A model generated the notes under the pieces. That model was not told the origin of the DNA. It saw only the letters and a list, made by a program, of their open reading frames with translations, and did no database searches. From Sphingomonas jeddahensis (GTDB lineage: Bacteria > Pseudomonadota > Alphaproteobacteria > Sphingomonadales > Sphingomonadaceae): 64,000 nucleotides of DNA. The position numbers and the translations under genes were made by a program. The DNA lies in NCBI RefSeq assembly GCF_001981525.1, contig NZ_MPSB01000001.1, positions 1 through 64,000 on the forward strand, in the 5' to 3' direction. Shown here in pieces: positions 57,468-64,000 of this stretch (the stretch's first letter is position 1; every line of letters begins with the position of its first letter).

Positions 57468-60455
57468 TCAGAAGCGGAATCCCGCCGCCACACCATAGCG
57501 GCGCGGCTCGAGTGTGAAGATGTTGGTGAACAGACCGGACGACTGATCGGTCAGATACAAACCGGTGGTCGCATTATTGTCGAAGACGTTTGAGATGAAG
57601 CCGCGAAGATACCATTTCTCATCCACCCCGTTCAGCTGCACCTGTGCGTTGACCTGCTCATAGCCTTCGATCCGGTTGACGCGTCCGTTGAAGATGTTGC
57701 CGTAGCTTTCGCCGGTGTAGGTGAGATCGACCCGTGGCACGAAGCTCATGCCGTTGCTGAAGTCGAACGTCTTCTGCACGCCGGCGGAGAACTTGGCGAT
57801 CGGCGCCTGCGGCAGTGAGTTGCCCTTGATGCTAACTCCGATGCCATCAACCACCTGGATCAGGCCGCCCGGGTTAAGAGCACCATTCGACGCAAGGGTG
57901 GTCAGCGTGCTGCACTGGCTGAACGCACCGCTTCTGGCCCCGACATTGCTGTCGCTTGGATACGCTTGCGGCCCGCGCAGGCCGTTGGCGGCGGTGAGGC
58001 CGCGCGACGCATTGATCGCATTATTGGCGGCGGTGACGAACGCTTCGGCAGCGGCGGCGGTGGGGCCACGAACGACGCAGTTGAACGCTGCGCCGATGTC
58101 CTTGATGATCACCGTGTTGGGATCGCCGCCCGATGGGTCGCGTTGATTGATGAACGGGCTTTCTTCCTGAACGCTGGTGTTCAGGTAACTCGCGCCAAGG
58201 TTGATGACCCAGCCAGGACCTGGCCGCATCACCGCTTCGGCCTCAACGCCCCAGATGTTGGCGTCGATATTGTCATTGATCGACGAGCGCGCGACGATAC
58301 GGCTGAGCTGCAGGTTCTTGTACTTATAGTAGAAGCCCGTGAGGTTCAGCGTCAGCTTGCCGTTTGCGAAGGTGTTCTTTGAACCGATTTCAAAGGCGTC
58401 GATGCTTTCCGGCAGGAACGAGTCCGGGATGGTCAGGCCGGGAACCTGCACCGCCGGATTGAAGCCGCCCGACTTGTAGCCGCGCGAGTAGGACGCGTAC
58501 ACCAGGTTGTCGTCCGTGATCTTGTAGTCGAGCACCGCGCGGCCGGTGAACGCATCGAACGTGCGATTGCGGAACTGCTCAGCCTGGACCCCGGGCACGA
58601 CCGGATCGGCATCGTACAGCCCGAAATACGGGGAGTCGTAGGCGGTGCCGGTCTGATTGTAAGGCACCAGGAAGCTGGCAAGCGTGCTGCGCGCGCGCAC
58701 CGTTTTTTGATCGTTGTTATAGCGCAGGCCCAACGTAAGCTTGAGGCTGTCGTTGAAGTCGAAATACGCCTCGCCGAAAATGCCATAGGACTGCAGCTTG
58801 AACTCGGGCGTAGCGTTACGGAAGAACGGCGTGCCGAGGAAGCTTGGCGGGACACCATTCGCCGCGCCGCCAAGGCTTTGCAAGCTGCCGAGGACGCCAG
58901 TGACATAGTCGATCGGGAAGGCGTTCACGTAATAGTCGCCGTCGCTCAGCTTGTTCTCGACGTAGATACCGCCGAGCAGAAAGTTGAACATGCCATCGAA
59001 GTCCGACGACACGATGCCTTCCGCGGACCATGCCTCTGTGCGCTGGTTCGAGCGGTCAAACGCCAGCGGGGTAGCAGCGCAGCGTTTGAAGCCGCCGAAC
59101 GACCCCAGGCCCGTTTCTTCAGGCAGCGAGGTACAGACGCCACCATTGACGCCGTTCGGGATCAGCGCATTGACGATCGGACGGAAATAGTTGGCGAGCG
59201 CCGGATTGGCGGCAAATGCCGACAGCGCGGTGAGGCCCGGGATGATACCCTGCGAATTGCCGACGCCGAGCGAATAATCCTGCGACGATTCAACTTTCGT
59301 CTTGTGGTATAAGCCAGTTACCTGCGCCTTGATCGGGCCGAAATTATGTTCGAGCCGGCCCTGGATCTGCAATTCGTCCGTGAAATAGGTGGGATCGGTT
59401 GCCGACGCGATCACGCGTGGATCTGGCGAGTCGAGGTAGCCGGCGTAAGCATCGGGCCCGTAAAGGCTGTTAAGCCCGAGCGCTGCAAAGGTCGGCCCAC
59501 CGGCAATCGCCAGGAACTCGCGCGAACCCAGCGTTCCGGTGAAGCTCGAGTTAGTGTTGCTGCGTGCTGGATCACGGCGCCCGGCAAGGCAGCCGAGCGT
59601 GCCTGTTGGATCGCGCTGGCAGACCTGCTTCTGAATGCGCAGGCGGTTATCGTCCTCGCGGAAGTAATAGCCCATGAGGTCAAAGGTGGTATCGACCGAG
59701 GGCTCCCAGCGGAACGAACCGCGGATAGCGTACATGTCGCGGCCGTCGATGCGGGTGTTGAGGAAGGTGTTCTTCGTATAGCCGTCACGATTGAGGTAGA
59801 AGCCGGCGACCCGCACCGCCATGGTTTCGCTAAGTGGCATATTGATCACGCCCCGCGCACGGATCGAATCGTAGTTGCCGTATTCGAAGTCGCCCGAAGC
59901 GGAGAACGCGTCCGTGCGCGGCTTGGCCGAGATGAAGTTGATCACGCCCGAGGTCGCGTTGCGGCCGAACAGTGTGCCTTGCGGGCCGCGCAACACTTCG
60001 ACCCGCTCAAGATCGAAATACTCGGTTTCGAAGATGCGCGTCGCGAGCAGCGGTGTGCCGTTGATGTGGATCGCGGTTGCGGCATCGCACGAAATCCCGA
60101 CGCACAGATCGCCGATGCCGCGGATGGTGAAGCTGGAGCCGGTGAAATTGCCCTTCGAGAAGGTCACGTTCGGGAGCGTCAGCTGTAGGTCGGACGCGTT
60201 GTCGATCTGTTGCGCGTCTAGCGCCTCGGCCGAGAAGGCCGAGACGGCGATCGGCACTTCCTGCAAGGTCTGGGCTTGGCGTTGGGCGGTGACGACGATA
60301 TCCGAGCCAAAACCGCTGTCCTGCCCGACCGGCACGGTGCCGGCCGGTGACCCGCCGGTCGGTGCCGGTTGCCCCTGGCCCATCGCCGCGGAAGGAAGGA
60401 TCGCGATCAACGCGATGGCAGAGGCAGAAAGCAGATCGATCTTGCGCATTGACAT
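57468..60455 (-). CDS. TonB-dependent outer-membrane receptor
   Basis: This protein of about 995 residues has a signal peptide (about 1-28, ending AAMGQG). A Pro/Gly linker leads to the TonB-box-like DIVVTAQR, the plug (LPNVTFSKGNFTGSSFTIRGIGD, RVEVLRGPQGTLFGRNATSGVINFISAKP) and a 22-strand barrel with C-terminal Phe (VAAGFRF). VEVLRGPQGTLFGRN is a hallmark of sphingomonad receptors for sugars, siderophores or large substrates. The plug Cys pair (DLCVGISCD) is a local peculiarity. The cargo is not readable from sequence. Start ATG 60455 (AGGAGAGG before it); a second ATG at 60449 is possible. Upstream lies a palindrome shared with folE. Confidence 0.95.
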   Translation of the reverse strand: MSMRKIDLLSASAIALIAILPSAAMGQGQPAPTGGSPAGTVPVGQDSGFGSDIVVTAQRQAQTLQEVPIAVSAFSAEALDAQQIDNASDLQLTLPNVTFSKGNFTGSSFTIRGIGDLCVGISCDAATAIHINGTPLLATRIFETEYFDLERVEVLRGPQGTLFGRNATSGVINFISAKPRTDAFSASGDFEYGNYDSIRARGVINMPLSETMAVRVAGFYLNRDGYTKNTFLNTRIDGRDMYAIRGSFRWEPSVDTTFDLMGYYFREDDNRLRIQKQVCQRDPTGTLGCLAGRRDPARSNTNSSFTGTLGSREFLAIAGGPTFAALGLNSLYGPDAYAGYLDSPDPRVIASATDPTYFTDELQIQGRLEHNFGPIKAQVTGLYHKTKVESSQDYSLGVGNSQGIIPGLTALSAFAANPALANYFRPIVNALIPNGVNGGVCTSLPEETGLGSFGGFKRCAATPLAFDRSNQRTEAWSAEGIVSSDFDGMFNFLLGGIYVENKLSDGDYYVNAFPIDYVTGVLGSLQSLGGAANGVPPSFLGTPFFRNATPEFKLQSYGIFGEAYFDFNDSLKLTLGLRYNNDQKTVRARSTLASFLVPYNQTGTAYDSPYFGLYDADPVVPGVQAEQFRNRTFDAFTGRAVLDYKITDDNLVYASYSRGYKSGGFNPAVQVPGLTIPDSFLPESIDAFEIGSKNTFANGKLTLNLTGFYYKYKNLQLSRIVARSSINDNIDANIWGVEAEAVMRPGPGWVINLGASYLNTSVQEESPFINQRDPSGGDPNTVIIKDIGAAFNCVVRGPTAAAAEAFVTAANNAINASRGLTAANGLRGPQAYPSDSNVGARSGAFSQCSTLTTLASNGALNPGGLIQVVDGIGVSIKGNSLPQAPIAKFSAGVQKTFDFSNGMSFVPRVDLTYTGESYGNIFNGRVNRIEGYEQVNAQVQLNGVDEKWYLRGFISNVFDNNATTGLYLTDQSSGLFTNIFTLEPRRYGVAAGFRF

Positions 60456-60569
60456 CCTCTCCTGGATCCGCCGCCGGCTTTTGCGCCGATCTGCGGTGTA
60501 CAACTTGCGAGCTGAAACGTAGCGGCATAACATTTCTTACGTCAAACGGATTTGATCGGCAGAAATGCA

Positions 60570-60590
60570 CGTCACATCATTTTTGTGACG
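60570..60590. promoter_or_regulatory. Candidate operator between the TonB receptor gene and folE
   Basis: CGTCACA-7 nt-TGTGACG is a perfect inverted repeat in the 214-bp divergent gap (80 bp before folE, 115 bp before the receptor gene). The arrangement is the reverse of a CRP site (TGTGA-N6-TCACA). Confidence 0.45.
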
Positions 60591-60669
60591 AAAATGAAAC
60601 AGTAGCCAATGTGAACGCTTGCTTCATTGCAGCAAGGAACACGTTGCATTGCACAAGGGTTTTTCTTTG

Positions 60670-61299
60670 ATGAACGTTAAAGGTTCGCCGAATGAGGGGG
60701 ATATCGTAGCTGAGGACGGCAAGATGGCCGTTCCCGACCATGTTGCGGACGCGATACGAACCTTGTTGCGGTGGGCGGGCGATGATCCCTCACGTGAGGG
60801 GCTGATCGACACGCCAAAACGAGTGGCACGCGCCTGGAAGGAATACTGCGCCGGCTATGCCGAGGATCCTGCGCATCATCTCGCACGGGTGTTCGAGGAA
60901 GTCGGTGGTTACGATGAAATCGTGCTGTTGCGCGACATCCCGTTCCAATCGCATTGCGAGCATCACATGGCGCCGATCATCGGCCGCGCGCACATCGCCT
61001 ATTTGCCAAAGAACCACGTTGTCGGCATTTCGAAGCTGGCGCGGGTGCTTCATGCCTACGCCCGCCGCCTTCAGGTCCAGGAGCGGCTGACGGCTGAGGT
61101 CGCGGACTGCATTTGGAACGAGCTGAAGCCGCAGGGCGTCGCCGTGGTCATCGAGGCAAGCCATGCCTGCATGACGGCGCGCGGGGTGCGCACGCCGGGT
61201 GTCTCGATGGTGACGAGCCGGATGATGGGTGTGTTCCGCGATGACGAACGCAGCCGCAAGGAAGTCCTGGCGCTGATGGGCATGCAGGGCAGGGCGTGA
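60670..61299 (+). CDS. folE: GTP cyclohydrolase I
   Basis: This 209-residue enzyme starts at ATG 60670 and makes 7,8-dihydroneopterin triphosphate from GTP, first step of folate and pterin synthesis. Zinc and catalytic residues are in [22 protein letters not shown] and [45 protein letters not shown] is the N-terminal signature. A GTG start of the following reductase overlaps its stop. The pterin made here could also supply phenylalanine hydroxylase (phhA). Confidence 0.97.
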   Translation: MNVKGSPNEGDIVAEDGKMAVPDHVADAIRTLLRWAGDDPSREGLIDTPKRVARAWKEYCAGYAEDPAHHLARVFEEVGGYDEIVLLRDIPFQSHCEHHMAPIIGRAHIAYLPKNHVVGISKLARVLHAYARRLQVQERLTAEVADCIWNELKPQGVAVVIEASHACMTARGVRTPGVSMVTSRMMGVFRDDERSRKEVLALMGMQGRA

Positions 61300-62057
61300 G
61301 CCGCACCGTTCTGGTCACGGGGGGGGCGAAGCGGCTTGGCGCTGCGATTGCGCGCGCCTGTGCGGGCGCGGGTTGGCGGGTCGTCATCCACTACGGAGGC
61401 TCGCAAGACGAGGCCCGCGCCTTGGCGGCGGAAATCGGCGCAGTGACCGTGGGCGGTGATCTGGGCGATGCGGCGGCGATCGATCCGTTGTTCGCACGGG
61501 CTATCGATGCAGCGGGCGGGCCAATCCACGCGCTGGTCAACAATGCCTCGAAGTTTGAAGAGGACCGGCCCGAAGCGATTGACCCGATGCTGGCTGCTCG
61601 GCTGTACGCGATCAATTGCACGGCGCCCGCGCTGCTTGCCGCCGCGCTGGCCGGGCAAACCGGGCTTGAAGGTGGCGCCGTCGTCAACCTTCTGGATCAG
61701 AAACTCGCCAACCCGAACCCGGATTTCTTTTCCTACTCGCTGACCAAATATGCGCTCTCCGGCGCGACGGAGATGATGGCTATGGCTTTTGCTCCGCGCG
61801 TGCGGGTGAATGCGGTGGCGCCGGGCCTTACCCTGCCGAGTGGCGATCAGAGCGTCGCCGACTTCGCCGATGTCGCACGCGAAAATCTCTTGCGACGCCC
61901 CGTGGGCGCCGATCAGGTAGCGGCGGCGGTCCTCTATCTGCTCGCCGCGCCAAGCGTGACGGGCCAGACATTGTATGTCGATAGCGGCCAACGCTTTCTG
62001 AAGCGGGATTCGGACGTAATGTTCGAGCGGGGGCGCGGAGGATTGGGGCTTGGCTGA
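61296..62057 (+). CDS. Pteridine reductase-like short-chain dehydrogenase (FolM/PTR1 type)
   Basis: This 253-residue protein starts at GTG 61296, overlapping the folE stop (GTGA). The cofactor site is [31 protein letters not shown] (T-G-x-x-x-R-x-G) is the pteridine reductase/FolM version and not the plain SDR TGxxxGxG. Active-site Tyr and Lys are in YSLTKYAL, and [11 protein letters not shown] is like PTR1/FolM. It probably reduces dihydropterin or dihydrobiopterin/monapterin, linking folE to tetrahydropterin supply. folB overlaps its end by eight bases, so the three genes are one operon. Confidence 0.9.
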   Translation: MSRTVLVTGGAKRLGAAIARACAGAGWRVVIHYGGSQDEARALAAEIGAVTVGGDLGDAAAIDPLFARAIDAAGGPIHALVNNASKFEEDRPEAIDPMLAARLYAINCTAPALLAAALAGQTGLEGGAVVNLLDQKLANPNPDFFSYSLTKYALSGATEMMAMAFAPRVRVNAVAPGLTLPSGDQSVADFADVARENLLRRPVGADQVAAAVLYLLAAPSVTGQTLYVDSGQRFLKRDSDVMFERGRGGLGLG

Positions 62058-62400
62058 CTATACGATCATCCTGGAACGGTTCGAGGTGCCGATCCGCCTC
62101 GGCATTCATCCGCACGAGGCGGAGCCGCAACGCGTTCGGCTCACCATTGAGATGACCGCCTCATACCCCGGAGCGCCGCGTGCGGATGCGATCGAGGAGG
62201 TACTCGACTACGACTTTGTGCGCGAAGGCGTGCTGGCGCTCGCCGCGGGACCGGGGTTTGCCCTGCAAGAAACGCTGGTGGACGCAGTGGCGGCGCTTTG
62301 CCTCGCCGACGCGCGCGTACGCCAAGTGCGCGTCCGATCGATGAAGCTCGATGTATATCCCGACGCGCGGGTTGGATGCGAGGTGGTGCGCGGACGGTGA
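62050..62400 (+). CDS. folB: Dihydroneopterin aldolase
   Basis: This 116-residue protein starts at TTG 62050 inside the end of the pteridine reductase gene. It cleaves dihydroneopterin to 6-hydroxymethyl-dihydropterin and glycolaldehyde. LGIHPHEAEPQRVRL is the conserved G-(V/I)-x-x-x-E stretch around the catalytic Lys/Glu region, and LDYDFVREGVLALAAGPGFALQETLVDAVAALC is the family core with the substrate Glu in LQETL. A TTG start after two overlapping GTG/ATG genes suggests low, coupled expression. Confidence 0.9.
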   Translation: MADYTIILERFEVPIRLGIHPHEAEPQRVRLTIEMTASYPGAPRADAIEEVLDYDFVREGVLALAAGPGFALQETLVDAVAALCLADARVRQVRVRSMKLDVYPDARVGCEVVRGR

Positions 62401-62623
62401 AGCCGTTGTTCGTTCGAGCTCGGGGCGGCGCCGTGTTCGCCGTCCGCTAGGATCGGTGGATGCGAGGGCAGCGTGCCGAACGCGCGCCGTCCTCTGCCTC
62501 TCGTTTGGGACCTAGTGCTGGCATAATCGGGCGGTCGCCGCGCCCCGCCCGGATGAATGTTTGGGGGCCGCCGGACAGGGAAGCAGTGTTTCGGCTATTT
62601 TCCTTTTCCGGCGCCCGTCGAAC

Positions 62624-64000
62624 TCAGCTTCGATTCGCCGCGCTCAGCACTGCGCGCACACTGGCAGTCGCGATATCGGTATCGATACCGACGCCCCACA
62701 CCGTCCGGCCGTCGGCGGTGCGGCACTCCAGATACGCCGCCGCCTGCGCGCCGGCACCGTGCCCGATGGCGTGTTCGGCATAGTCGATCACGTCGAGGCT
62801 GGGCCCCGTCGAGTCCGCCAGCGCTGCGATCACGCCCGAGATCAGGCCGTTGCCGCGCCCGGACAGTGAGCGTTCCTCGCCGTCGATTGCGATCCGACCC
62901 ACGAACAGGCGATCGCCCGCGCTGCCGGTCTCGTCATAATCGCGCAGCACAAAACGATCACTCTCACCCGGCAGATAGGCACGTTCGAACGCACCCCAGA
63001 TATCGGCGGCGTTGAGCTCGCGGCTCGTCTCGTCGGCGAGCGCCTGGACGTGGCGGCTGAAATCGCTCTGTAGCCGCTTCGGAAGCTTCAGTCCCTTGTC
63101 CTGCTCGATCACCCAGGCAACGCCGCCCTTGCCGCTCTGCGAATTGACGCGGATCACCGCTTCGTAGCTGCGCCCGAGATCGGCGGGGTCGATGGGAAGG
63201 TAAGGCACCTCCCAAAGATCGTCGTTGCGCGCTTCCTGCGCGGCGAAGCCCTTCTTGATAGCGTCCTGGTGGCTGCCCGAGAACGCCGTGAACACGAGAT
63301 CGCCGGCATAGGGTGTGCGCGGGTGCACCGGGATGTTGGTGGCATATTCCACCGTCTTCACGATCGCGTCGATGTCGCTGAGGTCCAGCTGCGGGTCGAC
63401 GCCCTGCGTGTACATGTTGAGCGCCACAGTCACGAGATCGCAATTGCCGGTGCGCTCGCCATTGCCGAGCAGGCAACCCTCGACGCGATCGGCGCCGGCC
63501 ATCAGCCCCAGCTCCGCCGCCGCCACGCCGGTGCCGCGGTCGTTGTGCGTGTGCAGGCTGATCACCACCGCTTCGCGATTGGGGATGTGACGGCCGAAAT
63601 ATTCGATCTGGTCGGCATAGACGTTGGGCGTCGCGCACTCGACCGTGGCGGGCAGGTTGAGGATCAGCGGATGCTCGGCGGTGGGGCGAAGTACGTCCAT
63701 CACCGCGGCGCAGACCTCGATGCTGAAATCCACTTCGGCGGTGGAGAAGGTTTCCGGGCTATATTCGAAATGCCAGTCGACATTCGGCTGCTTGGCCGCC
63801 TCGTCGCGCAGCACCTTGGCGCCTTCGATCGCGATCGCCTTCACCTCCTCGCGGCTCATGCCGAACACGATGCGGCGCCAGGCAGGACTGACCGCATTGT
63901 AGAGGTGGACGATCGCCGAATGCGCGCCTTCGAGGCTGCGAAAGCTCGTCTCGATCAGGTCGCGGCGCGACTGGGTGAGGACCTGGATCTTCACGTCCTC
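62624..64000 (-). CDS. leuA: 2-isopropylmalate synthase (long form), 5' end beyond the window
   Basis: At least 459 residues are visible, and the frame stays open to the window edge, so the gene continues to the right. It condenses acetyl-CoA with 2-oxoisovalerate, first step of leucine synthesis. LNLPATVECATPNVYADQIEYF, VISLHTHNDRGTGVAAAELGLMAGADRVEGCLLGNGERTGNCDLV (metal His-x-His) and AFSGSHQDAIKKGF are long-form LeuA features; the C-terminal LeuA dimer/regulatory domain (about the last 115 residues) ends AYLECRTADGRTVWGVGIDTDIATASVRAVL, the leucine-binding part. A 223-bp gap with no clear gene separates it from folB. Confidence 0.95.
   Translation of the reverse strand, partial: EDVKIQVLTQSRRDLIETSFRSLEGAHSAIVHLYNAVSPAWRRIVFGMSREEVKAIAIEGAKVLRDEAAKQPNVDWHFEYSPETFSTAEVDFSIEVCAAVMDVLRPTAEHPLILNLPATVECATPNVYADQIEYFGRHIPNREAVVISLHTHNDRGTGVAAAELGLMAGADRVEGCLLGNGERTGNCDLVTVALNMYTQGVDPQLDLSDIDAIVKTVEYATNIPVHPRTPYAGDLVFTAFSGSHQDAIKKGFAAQEARNDDLWEVPYLPIDPADLGRSYEAVIRVNSQSGKGGVAWVIEQDKGLKLPKRLQSDFSRHVQALADETSRELNAADIWGAFERAYLPGESDRFVLRDYDETGSAGDRLFVGRIAIDGEERSLSGRGNGLISGVIAALADSTGPSLDVIDYAEHAIGHGAGAQAAAYLECRTADGRTVWGVGIDTDIATASVRAVLSAANRS

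Overview
The window looks like chromosomal DNA of a Sphingomonas-type alphaproteobacterium. It is GC-rich, with a single-cysteine DksA of alphaproteobacterial type, a large TonB-dependent receptor, tyrosine degradation genes, and the GC-rich palindromic intergenic repeats common in sphingomonads. The genus is an inference from gene content and style; no rRNA is present to prove it.

Layout. 1-140: end of an IS3-family element cutting into a hypothetical gene. 0.9-12.5 kb: mostly housekeeping (mfd, sdhE, recG, tyrS, an NlpD-like LysM/M23 lipoprotein, serS), plus a small GIY-YIG gene bracketed by inverted repeats. 12.5-18.9 kb: a Ser/Asn-repeat PEP-CTERM-like surface protein, dksA, a PilZ protein, tRNA-Leu(CAA), an acetyltransferase, a bacteriophytochrome kinase and a nitronate monooxygenase. 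19.1-31.9 kb: acyl-CoA metabolism (two acyl-CoA dehydrogenases, two class III CoA-transferase/racemase proteins, an APH-like kinase, a single-chain biotin-dependent acyl-CoA carboxylase, a GST), an orphan [2Fe-2S] oxidoreductase subunit and an MHS-type transporter. 31.9-37.5 kb: DsbA-like protein, MarR regulator, ROK kinase, a receiver-GGDEF-EAL protein next to a HAMP histidine kinase, and a 31-residue membrane peptide gene. 37.6-41.3 kb: phenylalanine/tyrosine degradation operon (phhA-hpd-hmgA-Rieske protein). 41.5-45.9 kb: alkB and a three-gene ABC exporter with two DUF3526-like permeases.

46,254-55,913 is an integrated genomic island of about 9.7 kb. It is bounded by a 22-bp perfect direct repeat; the right copy is the 3' end of an intact tRNA-Arg(CCT), and the left copy lies 106 bp before a tyrosine integrase gene. 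Cargo: a possible HUH-type protein, an unknown protein, a low-GC DUF262 + PIN-nuclease gene pair with a small upstream ORF, a serine resolvase with a nearby inverted repeat, and an XRE/ImmA-IrrE metalloprotease with an unknown partner and a candidate operator. No phage structural or conjugation genes are seen. The DUF262/PIN pair is the strongest candidate for an undescribed (probably defensive) system.

55.9-64 kb: return to core genes: SWIB-domain protein, S-formylglutathione hydrolase, TonB-dependent receptor, the overlapping folE-pteridine reductase-like-folB operon, and leuA, which runs off the right edge.
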